Shown piece by piece: positions 1 to 7,967 of a stretch of 64,000 nucleotides of DNA. The notes beneath the pieces were generated by a model that worked only from the letters and a program-made list of their open reading frames with translations, was not told the DNA's origin and ran no database searches. The stretch comes from Erythrobacter sp. Lineage in GTDB: Bacteria > Pseudomonadota > Alphaproteobacteria > Sphingomonadales > Sphingomonadaceae. The stretch covers positions 434,001 through 498,000 of the forward strand of contig NZ_JAMWYX010000001.1 in NCBI RefSeq assembly GCF_024305245.1, written 5' to 3'. The stretch's first letter is position 1; each line of letters starts with the position of its first letter. The position numbers and the translations under genes were made by a program.

Positions 1-1071
1 TGCGACCGTCCCCAGCTTTTCGTGGAACGTAATCCGCTCCAGCCCTTTGGCGTGCTCGGCGAGCGTCTTCTTCTGATCCTGCTCCCAGAAGAACCGCGCA
101 TCGGACAGCCGCGCGGCCAGCACCTTGCGGTTGCCGTCGATCACCACGGCGGGGTCGATCGCGTCGATATTGGCGGTGCAGATGAACGCGTTGGCGAGCT
201 TGCCGTCAGTGCTCTCACAAACAAAATACTTCTGGTTCACCCGCGCGGTGAGCTGGATGACTTCGGGCGGCACGTCGAGGAAAGCTTCATCGAAGCGGCC
301 GAGCAGGGGCACCGGCCATTCGGTCAGGCCTGCGTTCTCGATCACCAGACCTTCGTCCGCTACCAGAGTCAGACCCGCCCCTCCGGCAACTGCGCGTGCG
401 CCTTCGCGAATGATCTGCGCGCGTTCCTCGTGGTCGATGATCACATGGCAGGCGCGCAGCTTTTCGGCGTAGTCGTCGGCCGAGCCGATGGTGATCGGCC
501 CTTCATGATGGAAGCGGTGGCCATCCGTGGCCGCGCTCGCTGCGATCCCTTCGACCGCGCAGGGCACCACCTCGCCATCGAGCAGCGCGACGATACCGGA
601 GAGCGGGCGCACCCAGCGCAGGCTTTCAGGCGAGCGCGACGCATCACCCCAGCGCATCGATTTGGGCCAGCTGAAATCGCGGATGATCGTGGAGATCGCT
701 GCGGCCAGCACATCGGCCATGGCGCGCCCCGGCTGCTCGATCACCGCGAAGTAGGTCATTCGGCCTTTGACGTCGCGCAGTTCGAGTGCATCGCGGCTCA
801 CGCCGTTCTTCTTGCAGAACCCGTCAATCGCCGCATCGGGCGCGCCTTCGGGCGGGCCTTTGGCTTCCTCGCTCACCGCCTCGGTCGCGAGCGGCAGTCC
901 GCGCGCGATCAGCGCGAGGCGGCGCGGGGTCGACCAGATGGTGAGTTCGTCCACCTTGACCCCCGCAGCATCCAGCTCGCGCCGGAACAGCTTTTCGAGT
1001 TCGGCGCGCGCACCCGCCTGCATCCGGGCAGGGATTTCCTCGCAGCGCAGTTCGAGCAGGAAGTCGGCCAT
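1..1071 (-). CDS. glyS: Glycine--tRNA ligase beta subunit, N-terminal part (cut by window edge)
   Basis: Beta subunit of the bacterial heterotetrameric glycyl-tRNA synthetase, which charges tRNA-Gly in the cytoplasm together with the alpha subunit. About 357 N-terminal residues are visible, roughly half of the usual ~690; the gene runs off the left end of the window with no stop. The start reads [17 protein letters not shown], the conserved beginning of GlyS. Its ATG shares one base (1071) with the TAA stop of glyQ, so the pair is translationally coupled. The assignment is firm because of the sequence and because the alpha subunit lies directly upstream. Confidence 0.97.
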   Translation of the reverse strand, partial: MADFLLELRCEEIPARMQAGARAELEKLFRRELDAAGVKVDELTIWSTPRRLALIARGLPLATEAVSEEAKGPPEGAPDAAIDGFCKKNGVSRDALELRDVKGRMTYFAVIEQPGRAMADVLAAAISTIIRDFSWPKSMRWGDASRSPESLRWVRPLSGIVALLDGEVVPCAVEGIAASAATDGHRFHHEGPITIGSADDYAEKLRACHVIIDHEERAQIIREGARAVAGGAGLTLVADEGLVIENAGLTEWPVPLLGRFDEAFLDVPPEVIQLTARVNQKYFVCESTDGKLANAFICTANIDAIDPAVVIDGNRKVLAARLSDARFFWEQDQKKTLAEHAKGLERITFHEKLGTVA

Positions 1072-1997
1072 TACAGCACCCACCCCGGATATTTCGCTTC
1101 CCATTCGGGCGTCATCTTGAGCGCGTGAGCCTCGCACGAAGAGCGCGCGAGGTCGCGCACACGGCCCATGTAGCTGGCGCGTTCCTGTACCGAAATCACA
1201 CCACGGGCCTGAAGCAGGTTGAACACATGGCTCGCCTCGACCGCCTGTTCATAGGCCGCAATCGGCACGCCTGCGGAAAGTGCGTTGCGGCATTCGGCCT
1301 CGGCCTTGGCGAACAGGTCGAACAGCGCGCCGGTATCGGCGACCTCGAAGTTCCACTTGGACATCTGGCGCTCGTTTTCGAGGAACACGTCGCCGTAGGA
1401 AACGCCAGCGGTGTTGAACGCCAGATCGTAAACATTGTCGACGCCCTGGATATACATTGCGAGGCGCTCCAGCCCGTAGGTCAGTTCGCCCGCGACCGGT
1501 TTGCAATCGAACCCGCCCATCTGCTGGAAATAGGTGAACTGGGTCACCTCCATTCCATCACACCAGACCTCCCAGCCCAGCCCCCATGCGCCCAGCGTCG
1601 GCGATTCCCAATCGTCCTCGACAAAGCGGATATCGTGGGCGAGCGGATCGATGCCGATCGCGCGCAGGCTGGCGAGGTAGAGTTCCTGAATGTCCGGCGG
1701 CGATGGCTTCAGGATCACCTGATACTGGTAGTAATGCTGCAACCGGTTGGGGTTCTCGCCGTAACGTCCATCGGTCGGGCGGCGGCAGGGCTGAACGAAG
1801 GCCGCATTCCACGGCTCCGGCCCGAGCGCGCGCAGGGTCGTCGCGGTGTGAAACGTGCCCGCCCCCATGCGCATGTCGTAAGGCTGCAGAATTGCGCAGC
1901 CTTGCGCGCTCCAGAAGTCGTGAAGCGTCAGGATCATGTCCTGAAACGAGCGCGCCGGATCGCGCTGCGCGGGCGTGAAAGAAGGGACGGCGTTCAT
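1071..1997 (-). CDS. glyQ: Glycine--tRNA ligase alpha subunit
   Basis: Catalytic (class II-like) alpha subunit of glycyl-tRNA synthetase, 308 residues, the usual length. It opens with a short lineage-specific tail, then [18 protein letters not shown] and the strongly conserved [16 protein letters not shown] motif near residue 90; the C-terminal half carries the conserved [24 protein letters not shown] region. First gene of the glyQS operon, overlapping glyS by one base. The upstream gap (1998-2181) is shared with a divergent XRE module, and the four dyads at 2074-2150 lie 77-153 bases upstream of the glyQ start codon, so a regulator bound there might also affect glyQ. Confidence 0.97.
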   Translation of the reverse strand: MNAVPSFTPAQRDPARSFQDMILTLHDFWSAQGCAILQPYDMRMGAGTFHTATTLRALGPEPWNAAFVQPCRRPTDGRYGENPNRLQHYYQYQVILKPSPPDIQELYLASLRAIGIDPLAHDIRFVEDDWESPTLGAWGLGWEVWCDGMEVTQFTYFQQMGGFDCKPVAGELTYGLERLAMYIQGVDNVYDLAFNTAGVSYGDVFLENERQMSKWNFEVADTGALFDLFAKAEAECRNALSAGVPIAAYEQAVEASHVFNLLQARGVISVQERASYMGRVRDLARSSCEAHALKMTPEWEAKYPGWVL

Positions 1998-2073
1998 GGC
2001 GGCTCGCCATGGCCGAACACCCCGAGAGCGTCAATGCCGCAGCGCAGCAACACGGTGGCGAAGACGGACGCTG

Positions 2074-2150
2074 GTCATGTTGATGTGACACAAAGTCAGG
2101 TTATCTTGACATAGTCAGCGAATCGCGACATATAGTCAGGTAAGCCTGAC
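2074..2150. promoter_or_regulatory. Array of four 16-bp operator-like dyads
   Basis: Four 16-bp imperfect or perfect inverted repeats follow one another: GTCATGTTGATGTGAC (2074-2089), GTCAGGTTATCTTGAC (2095-2110), GTCAGCGAATCGCGAC (2114-2129) and GTCAGGTAAGCCTGAC (2135-2150, perfect). All begin GTCA and end GAC with a 4-base centre. Their starts are 21, 19 and 21 bases apart, about two helical turns, placing them on one face of the DNA. A half-site GTCGGG at 2156 keeps the 21-base register but lacks the right arm. Likely the binding array of the XRE protein encoded just downstream (inference). Confidence 0.75.
2106..2134 (+). promoter_or_regulatory. Sigma70-like promoter inside the operator array
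   Basis: TTGACA at 2106-2111 is a perfect -35 hexamer. Seventeen bases later lies CATATA (2129-2134), and TATAGT follows at 2131-2136 with a 19-base spacer. Dyad 1 covers most of the -35, dyad 2 fills the spacer and dyad 3 begins at the end of the -10, so a repressor bound to the array would block RNA polymerase. It would drive the small peptide, XRE and membrane protein genes at 2182-2954. Confidence 0.5.
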
Positions 2151-2181
2151 ATCTGGTCGGGAAAGCAACTGGAGAGGCCCC

Positions 2182-2301
2182 ATGTCCTCGATGACCGAAA
2201 CGATCTGCATCAAACGCTGGCAGGCCTATCTGATGTTGGCCATGAGCGGCCTTGCCATCGGTATGATGGTCGGGGCGACAGCGAGAGCCGTCGGGCTTTG
2301 A
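2182..2301 (+). CDS. Small hydrophobic peptide, 39 aa
   Basis: A 39-residue reading frame with a good ribosome site (GGAGAGG at 2171-2177, five bases before the ATG). Residues 1-13 are polar (MSSMTETICIKRW), followed by one hydrophobic stretch, residues 15-33, that could span the inner membrane. Its stop lies 4 bases before the XRE start, so the two are probably cotranscribed and coupled. I do not recognise a family. It could be a real small membrane protein partnering the XRE regulator, or a leader that only tunes translation of it. Confidence 0.5.
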   Translation: MSSMTETICIKRWQAYLMLAMSGLAIGMMVGATARAVGL

Positions 2302-2305
2302 TTGC

Positions 2306-2512
2306 ATGAAAAACCGCCTCAAAGTTCTGCGCGCAGAACGCGATTGGTCACAGGCTGAGCTCGCCGGAAGGCTCGACGTGTCGCGTCAGGCGGTCAACGC
2401 CATCGAGACCGGCAAACACGACCCCTCCCTACCGCTGGCCTTCCGCATCGCGCGCCTGTTCGACATGCGGATCGAGGAGATTTTCGATGATGGAGAGCAT
2501 CATGACGGATAA
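2306..2512 (+). CDS. XRE-family helix-turn-helix regulator, 68 aa
   Basis: A minimal Cro/C1-type DNA-binding protein consisting of the HTH domain only. Residues 1-60 read as MKNRLKVLRAERDWSQAELA, then the recognition-helix region VSRQAVNAIETGKHDPSL and IARLFDMRIEEIF, the usual layout of short YgzD-like regulators; the tail is His/Asp-rich. It overlaps the next gene by 26 bases in another frame. Proteins of this class often repress their own operon and are encoded beside a membrane protein, which fits both the operator array upstream and the membrane gene downstream. The ligand or signal is unknown. Confidence 0.9.
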   Translation: MKNRLKVLRAERDWSQAELAGRLDVSRQAVNAIETGKHDPSLPLAFRIARLFDMRIEEIFDDGEHHDG

Positions 2513-2954
2513 AGGACCCCGCCCGCTCGGCCCCGGCGAAGCGCGCACGCGCCAACGGCGGCGAAATCAGGCGATCTATATCGGCGTGGCCGCTTTGGCT
2601 GGCGGAGTTATCGGCTTCGCTACCGGCTTTTTCGATCAGGGCGACGGCAATCTGTTCGCGGGCGATTGGGAAGACCTGAAACTGCCTCCGGCAATGGCGC
2701 TCGGCATCGCCGCGCTGCTGCTGGCGGTCTTCGTCGCCCTGCCGATCTACGGCTTCCGCATGATCGACGATTACAAGCGGGAGCAGAATCTGGTCGCATT
2801 CAGCGGCGGATGCATAGCGGTGGTCGCAGGTTTCCCGATCTGGGCTGCGCTTCATGCCGGAGGTTTCGTTCCTGCGCCGCATGCGTTCGGGATATTCGCC
2901 ATCGCCTATGTCTCGACCATCATTTCCTACGGCTATGCCCGCTGGCGGCTGTGA
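2487..2954 (+). CDS. Four-helix inner-membrane protein next to the XRE regulator
   Basis: 155 residues with four predicted membrane helices: about residues 30-50, 70-91, 106-126 and 131-151. No catalytic motif is visible and I cannot name the family with confidence. The start at 2487 has a strong ribosome site (GAGGAGA at 2474-2480), and a second usable start lies at 2502 (ATG, preceded by GGAG). The 5' end overlaps the XRE gene, so the two are translationally coupled. Membrane proteins of this kind beside short XRE regulators often belong to envelope-stress or sensing modules; that role is inference. Confidence 0.8.
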   Translation: MMESIMTDKGPRPLGPGEARTRQRRRNQAIYIGVAALAGGVIGFATGFFDQGDGNLFAGDWEDLKLPPAMALGIAALLLAVFVALPIYGFRMIDDYKREQNLVAFSGGCIAVVAGFPIWAALHAGGFVPAPHAFGIFAIAYVSTIISYGYARWRL

Positions 2955-2981
2955 CCCGGCCGACATGGCCAGCTTGTTCAA

Positions 2982-3009
2982 TTGACTGAAATGTAAAGCC
3001 CTCTAACCC
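2982..3009 (+). promoter_or_regulatory. Possible promoter before the TraB/GumN pair
   Basis: TTGACT (2982-2987) and TAACCC (3004-3009) are separated by 16 bases, 21 bases before the first TraB/GumN start codon. The -35 is good and the -10 is weak, so this is a candidate only. Confidence 0.35.
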
Positions 3010-3029
3010 CGTACCGAAAGGAATTCCCG

Positions 3030-3959
3030 ATGAAGCTTTCCTCCGTTCTAGCCCTTACCGCCGCCCCGTTCGCGCTGTTCGCGCTGTTCGCCGCCAGCCC
3101 TGCACTGGCCGACAATCACGCCGCTGGCGAAGCCGCCCCTGGAACCGCAACCGCAGCCACAACCGGCCCGGCGATGTGGAAAGTCGCCGATGAGGACACC
3201 ACGATCTATCTGTTCGGCACAGTCCATGTCCTGCCCGAGGGGATCGAGTGGTACGATGCCACGATCGCGAATGCCCTGGAAGGCGCCGACATGCTCGTAA
3301 CCGAAGTCCCGATGGACAAGGCGAGCGAAGCGCAGATGCAGCAGCTCGCCATGCAGATTGGTGTCCTGCCCCAGGGCACCACTTTGCGCTCGCTGCTCAC
3401 CCCCGAACAGACCGTCGTTTACGAGGCGGGTCTGGCCAAGCTCGGCGCCCCGCCGGCCGCTTTCGACCCGGTAAAGCCGTGGCTGGCCGGGCTTACCTTG
3501 GCTATTCTGCCGTTGATGCAGCAGGGCTATTCGCCCGAGAGCGGGGTGGAGAAGGTGCTGCTGTCCAAGGTGGGCGACAAGCCGCAAGGCGCGCTGGAGA
3601 CCGCAGAGTTCCAGTTCGGTATCTTCGACGGGATGACCACAGAGGCGCAGGTCGCCTTCCTGATGGAGGCGGTCGAAGGAATGGACGAGGTCAAGCCGAT
3701 GCTCGACCGGATGGTCGCCGAATGGATCGAGGGCGATGCGGTCGAACTGGCCAACGTCATGAACGAGAGCCTGGACGATCCCGCCGTCGCCGAGGCGCTG
3801 CTTTACAGCCGCAATGCCAATTGGGCAGAATGGATCGATGCACGGCTCGACGCGCCGGGTTCGGTGTTCATCGCAGTCGGCGCAGGCCATCTGGCCGGTG
3901 ACCGCAGCGTTCAAGATTACCTCGCCGAAAAGGGCATTTCGGTGACCCGGGTGAAATGA
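3030..3959 (+). CDS. TraB/GumN family protein, exported
   Basis: 309 residues with a cleavable signal peptide (residues 1-27, ending SPALA before DNHAA). The mature part carries the two hallmark blocks of the TraB/PrgY/GumN family: the N-terminal FGTVHVLPEGIEWYD block and the C-terminal GAGHLAG block. Conserved His and Glu residues have led to proposals that the family is metalloprotease-like, but the activity here is unproven. A good ribosome site (AAGGA, eight bases upstream) supports the start. A paralogue follows 19 bases later, so the two probably form an operon. Confidence 0.9.
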   Translation: MKLSSVLALTAAPFALFALFAASPALADNHAAGEAAPGTATAATTGPAMWKVADEDTTIYLFGTVHVLPEGIEWYDATIANALEGADMLVTEVPMDKASEAQMQQLAMQIGVLPQGTTLRSLLTPEQTVVYEAGLAKLGAPPAAFDPVKPWLAGLTLAILPLMQQGYSPESGVEKVLLSKVGDKPQGALETAEFQFGIFDGMTTEAQVAFLMEAVEGMDEVKPMLDRMVAEWIEGDAVELANVMNESLDDPAVAEALLYSRNANWAEWIDARLDAPGSVFIAVGAGHLAGDRSVQDYLAEKGISVTRVK

Positions 3960-3978
3960 TCGGAAAGGTCGGGCGACG

Positions 3979-4905
3979 ATGATTCCATTGTCAGGGGCCG
4001 GTATCGTCAGCCGCGCACGGTTTGCCGCCGCGACGCTGCTGGCCCTTGTTCTCGCAATTGCCCTTGCCGGATGCAGCGATGCCTCAGGCGAAGGCGCAGC
4101 CGGCCCGCCGCCGAGCCCGCTGCTGTATGAAATTGCCAGCGCCGATGGCGCGGTGGAGGGCTGGATGCTCGGAACCATCCATGCCCTCCCCCCCGGCACA
4201 TCATGGCGGACCCCTGCGATCGGCCGGGTCGCTGACATTGCCGACATTCTGGTGGTCGAAATCGCCGCGCTGGATGATCGCCGAAAACTGGCCGCGACCT
4301 TTTCCGCGCTTGGCACCACTCCCGGCTTGCGTCCGCTGGACCAGCGCGTGCCCGCCCGCCTGCGTGCCAAGCTTGCGGCGCTGCTCGACCGCGGCGACAT
4401 GGAAGCGAACCAGTTCACCAGCACCGAAAGCTGGGCTGCAGCCTTGATGCTCGCTCAGATCGACGCAGAGGGCGATCCCGAATATGGCGTCGACCGCGCA
4501 CTGATCCGCGAATTTCCGGCGAACAAGGTGCGCGAACTCGAAGGCGCACGCGGTCAACTCGCCATCTTCGATGCCTTGCCCGAACCCGAGCAGCGCGAAC
4601 TGATCGCCACTGTGGTGGCGGAATCGGAATCGTCCCGAAGCCGCGCGCGCGATCTGCGCCGCGCCTGGCTGACCGGGGACGAGGCAGCGCTGATCGATGC
4701 GGCGTCAACCGGGATCATGGCCGATGCCGAACTGCGCGAGGCGTTGCTGCTGGCCCGCAATCGCCGCTGGGATGCCGCCATCGCCAAAATGCTCGATCAG
4801 GCGGAGCGTCCGCTAATTGCGGTCGGCACCGCGCATCTGGTCGGCGCGGAAGGGCTGGTGGCACTTCTCGAAGCGCGCGGTTATCAGGTTACGCGCCTGC
4901 GTTGA
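3979..4905 (+). CDS. TraB/GumN family lipoprotein
   Basis: 308 residues, a diverged paralogue of the preceding protein. The N-terminus has a lipoprotein signal with the lipobox LAGC near residues 29-32, so the mature protein is predicted to be lipid-anchored, whereas its neighbour is predicted to be soluble in the periplasm. Family blocks [12 protein letters not shown] and GTAHLVG are present in the same order. The pairing suggests duplication followed by different localisation. Function is unknown beyond family membership. Confidence 0.88.
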   Translation: MIPLSGAGIVSRARFAAATLLALVLAIALAGCSDASGEGAAGPPPSPLLYEIASADGAVEGWMLGTIHALPPGTSWRTPAIGRVADIADILVVEIAALDDRRKLAATFSALGTTPGLRPLDQRVPARLRAKLAALLDRGDMEANQFTSTESWAAALMLAQIDAEGDPEYGVDRALIREFPANKVRELEGARGQLAIFDALPEPEQRELIATVVAESESSRSRARDLRRAWLTGDEAALIDAASTGIMADAELREALLLARNRRWDAAIAKMLDQAERPLIAVGTAHLVGAEGLVALLEARGYQVTRLR

Positions 4906-5038
4906 TGGGCTCAGCGCAGCGCAAATCGGTTGCCATCTGCCCCTCCTGTCTCTAAGGGCCCGCGCTTCGGCGCTCTGGTCATCCCTGGAGGCGGCGCGCC
5001 GGACATTCTGTTATAACACGCATTTGAAAGGCACAGCC

Positions 5039-5671
5039 ATGAGCGAAGCTCTCACTCTGCCGGCAGAAGCGCGCGAACGGGCTGGCAAGGGAGCCTCCCG
5101 AGCACTTCGCCGCGATGGTCGGACTCCCGCCGTAATTTACGGCGGCAAGGAAGAACCCACGACGATCCACGTCGAGCAGAAGGAACTGGTCAAGCAATTG
5201 ATGACCGGTCACTTCATGAACTCGATCGTGAATATCGAGATCGACGGCAAGATGATCCGCACCCTTCCCAAGGATGTGGCATTCCACCCCGTTTCCGATC
5301 TTCCGACCCACGTCGACTTCCTGCGCCTTACCGGCGATTCGATGGTCGAAGTTCAGGTGCCGGTGGTATTCATCAACGAAGCCGCCTCGCCCGGTCTGAA
5401 AAAGGGCGGCGTGCTCAACGTGGTGCGTCACGAGCTCGACCTGATCTGCCCGAATGCGGACATCCCTGAAGAAATCCAGATCGACGTCACCGGCAAGGAT
5501 GTCGGCGATGCGATCCACATCAGCGAAGTCACTCTGCCAAAGGGCGTGAAAAGTGCGATCACCGATCGCGATTTCACCATCGCCACGCTGGTTGCCCCTT
5601 CGGCGCTGAAGAGCAGCGGACCCGATACCGATACCGAAACCGCGACCGAGGAAGCACCGAGCGAAGACTGA
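5039..5671 (+). CDS. rplY: 50S ribosomal protein L25 / general stress protein Ctc
   Basis: Binds 5S rRNA in the central protuberance of the large ribosomal subunit. 210 residues, the long CTC form: an N-terminal L25 domain (about 1-95, including the conserved [13 protein letters not shown]) and a C-terminal TL5/CTC domain (about 100-185), with a Thr/Glu-rich acidic tail. The frame is open upstream as far as 4817, but the start at 5039 matches the family and a TATAAC box lies at 5012-5017. An intrinsic terminator follows the stop codon. Confidence 0.95.
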   Translation: MSEALTLPAEARERAGKGASRALRRDGRTPAVIYGGKEEPTTIHVEQKELVKQLMTGHFMNSIVNIEIDGKMIRTLPKDVAFHPVSDLPTHVDFLRLTGDSMVEVQVPVVFINEAASPGLKKGGVLNVVRHELDLICPNADIPEEIQIDVTGKDVGDAIHISEVTLPKGVKSAITDRDFTIATLVAPSALKSSGPDTDTETATEEAPSED

Positions 5672-5694
5672 TCGCTTTGCCGAAACGGTTTTCT

Positions 5695-5732
5695 GAAACG
5701 CCGGGCTTCGCAAGAAGTCCGGCGTTTCGTTT
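5695..5732 (+). terminator. Intrinsic terminator after rplY
   Basis: Arms GAAACGCCGG (5695-5704) and CCGGCGTTTC (5719-5728) are perfect inverted repeats, with a further CTT/AAG pairing inside the loop, followed by GTTT. The T-tract is short, so termination may be partial and allow some read-through into pth. Confidence 0.7.
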
Positions 5733-5759
5733 GCGGCTTGCACTCGTTAAGGACACGCC

Positions 5760-6332
5760 ATGCAGATCTGGGTCGGCCTAGGAAATCCGGGACCGCGCTA
5801 TGCGCTCCACCGGCACAATGTCGGCTTCATGGCCGTGGACGTGATCGCCGACATGCACGGCTTCGGCCCGATCCAGACCAAGTTTCAGGGCTGGATGCAG
5901 GAAGGCCGGATCGGCGGCGACAAGGTGCTGCTGCTGAAGCCCGCCACCTTCATGAACGAAAGCGGCCGCGCCGTGGGCGAGGCGCTGCGGTTCTACAAGC
6001 TGGGCACCGATGCGCTGACCGTGTTCCATGACGAGCTCGACCTTGCCCCTTTCAAGGTCAAGGTGAAGCAGGGCGGCGGCCATGCCGGGCATAACGGCCT
6101 CAGATCGATTGACCAGCACTTGGGTGCGGAATTCCGCCGCATCCGGCTAGGCATCGGCCATCCGGGGCACAAGGAGCGCGTCACCGGCCACGTGCTGGGC
6201 AATTTCGCCAAGGATGAACAGGACGATCTGGTTGCCATGCTCGGCGCGATCAGTGCCGAGGCGGAGTGGCTGGCCAAGGGGGACGACGCGCGGTTCATGA
6301 ACGATGTCGCGTTGAGGATGCAGGATACCTGA
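5760..6332 (+). CDS. pth: Peptidyl-tRNA hydrolase
   Basis: Releases peptides from tRNAs that dropped off the ribosome. 190 residues, the usual length. Family motifs: GLGNPGPRYALHRHNVGF at residues 6-23 with the catalytic His (H19), the FMNESGRAV block near 64-72, and FHDELDLAPFKVKVKQGGG with the catalytic Asp near residue 90. The rplY-pth order is common in bacteria. The next gene starts five bases after the stop. Confidence 0.97.
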   Translation: MQIWVGLGNPGPRYALHRHNVGFMAVDVIADMHGFGPIQTKFQGWMQEGRIGGDKVLLLKPATFMNESGRAVGEALRFYKLGTDALTVFHDELDLAPFKVKVKQGGGHAGHNGLRSIDQHLGAEFRRIRLGIGHPGHKERVTGHVLGNFAKDEQDDLVAMLGAISAEAEWLAKGDDARFMNDVALRMQDT

Positions 6333-6337
6333 CATCC

Positions 6338-6844
6338 ATGCGCCGGGTCATGATCATCGGCCCCTGCGGTTCGGGCAAGAGCACCCTCGCCCGTGAACTC
6401 GCACTGCGGATGGGCCTGCCGCTGGTTCACATGGACCGGCTGGGCTGGCAGGCGGGCTGGGTGGAGACCGAAAAGAGCGAACTGAACGCCCGCCTTGCTG
6501 ACGCGGTAGCGCAGGATGCGTGGCTGATCGAAGGCAATTACGGCAGGACGCTGGCCCCGCGGCTCGAACGGGCGGACACGGTACTCTATCTCGATTTCCC
6601 GATCCGCCTGTGCCTGTGGCGCCTGATACGCCGCGTCACCAGCCTGCGCGGACAATCTCGCCCCGATATGCCCGAGGGCTGCCCGGAACGGTTCGATGCT
6701 GCCTTCTTCTGGTATGTGCTGAACTGGAACTCCGGCCCGCGGCCGCGCACCGAAGCGCAATTTGCGCCCTATGCGGACAAGGTGGTGCGGCTCACCAGCC
6801 CGCGGACACTTGCACAATGGCGCAAAGCCAATAATCTTCACTGA
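6338..6844 (+). CDS. P-loop NTPase, adenylate-kinase-like (FlaR-type)
   Basis: 168 residues with a Walker A motif GPCGSGKST at residues 8-16 and a Walker-B-like hydrophobic strand (TVLYLDFP) near residue 87. It belongs to the adenylate-kinase-like group often annotated as DNA topology modulation protein FlaR; the true substrate of these proteins is not established. The start at 6338 sits five bases after pth, indicating an operon. A later in-frame ATG at 6350 is also possible but would shorten the first strand. Confidence 0.8.
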   Translation: MRRVMIIGPCGSGKSTLARELALRMGLPLVHMDRLGWQAGWVETEKSELNARLADAVAQDAWLIEGNYGRTLAPRLERADTVLYLDFPIRLCLWRLIRRVTSLRGQSRPDMPEGCPERFDAAFFWYVLNWNSGPRPRTEAQFAPYADKVVRLTSPRTLAQWRKANNLH

Positions 6845-6871
6845 TCGCACTGTGTAGCCAAGGAAACGTCC

Positions 6872-7873
6872 ATGCCCCGCCTCGATCGCCGTACGCTGCT
6901 TGCCGGGGCTGCCGCCACCGGGGCGCTTGCCGCCGTATCGCGCAGCGCCGCCGCCAGCGAACCGGCCTACCGCCCCGATCTCGATTTCCGCGGGAAGAGC
7001 GTGCTGATCACCGGCTGTTCGTCCGGCTTCGGGCGGCTGACGGCGGAATTGCTGGCGCGGCAAGGAGCGCGGGTGTTCGCTACGATGCGAAACCTCCCCC
7101 GCCCCGAAGCCGACGAACTGGTCCAGCTTGCTGAGGCAGAGAACCTCGATCTGCACGTGATCGGCATCGACGTGACCGATCTCAAACAGATCAACGCAGG
7201 CGTCAAAGAGGCCGAGCGCATCAATGGCGGCCCGATCGACGTTCTCGTCAACAATGCCGGGATCGGCATCACCTCACCAGTGGAGGTGCAGGACATGGAA
7301 GCCACGCGCCTGATCTTCGACACGAACGTGTTCGGCCCGCATCGGATGGCGCGCGCTGTGCTGCCAGGAATGCGGAGTAAGGGAGGCGGGCAGATCATCC
7401 AGATTTCCAGCCAGCTTGGCCGGGTGATCGTGCCCTATTCGGGGCATTATTCCGCCACCAAGTTCGCGCTGGAGGCGATGAGCGAACAGCTCGCCTATGA
7501 ACTGGTGCCGCACCAGATCGACGTGACCATCATTGAACCGGGTGGTTATCCGACCAAGGTCTGGGAAAACCGCAACATCTATTCCGCCGCCCTGAAGAAA
7601 CGTTCAATGGCGGTGCATTCGGAAGGGTATCCGCAGCAGGTGGCGCGCATGGGGCAGGAGGACGGATCAGGCCGCAGCGCCGATCCCGCCGATGTCGCAC
7701 GCGCCATTGGCGGGCTGATGGCGCAGGTTCCCGGAACCCGCCCGCTGCGCCTGCCGGTGCACCCGGGTGCCAAGCCGCAAATTCCGATCAACGAAGTCAC
7801 CGCAAGGGTGCAGACCCAATGGCTCGGCAATTCCGGCTACGGCCCGCTGATCCGTGCTGTGCACGAAAGCTAG
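6872..7873 (+). CDS. Short-chain dehydrogenase/reductase with Tat signal
   Basis: 333 residues. The N-terminus has a twin-arginine type signal (MPRLDRRTLLAGAAATGAL, then a small-residue region ending about residue 29). The mature part is a classical SDR: cofactor loop TGCSSGFG near residues 48-55, NNAG near 126, and catalytic Ser with YSATK near 190-194. An SDR exported already folded would work in the periplasm on an unknown alcohol or ketone, which is unusual because most SDRs are cytosolic. Confidence 0.85.
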   Translation: MPRLDRRTLLAGAAATGALAAVSRSAAASEPAYRPDLDFRGKSVLITGCSSGFGRLTAELLARQGARVFATMRNLPRPEADELVQLAEAENLDLHVIGIDVTDLKQINAGVKEAERINGGPIDVLVNNAGIGITSPVEVQDMEATRLIFDTNVFGPHRMARAVLPGMRSKGGGQIIQISSQLGRVIVPYSGHYSATKFALEAMSEQLAYELVPHQIDVTIIEPGGYPTKVWENRNIYSAALKKRSMAVHSEGYPQQVARMGQEDGSGRSADPADVARAIGGLMAQVPGTRPLRLPVHPGAKPQIPINEVTARVQTQWLGNSGYGPLIRAVHES

Positions 7874-7967
7874 GCCGCTGGTCGCGCCTGCGGATGCCGA
7901 CCCACTGGTCATGTTGCCCAAGCGGCGCTAAGGGCCAGCGCTTTCCAGCTAGCCAAGAGATTACATC

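Noticed and set aside
3048..4424. 458-codon open frame on the minus strand opposite the TraB/GumN pair
   Set aside because: It runs antisense to two genes with signal peptides and family motifs; its product is low-complexity and resembles nothing. Long antisense frames are common in GC-rich coding DNA.
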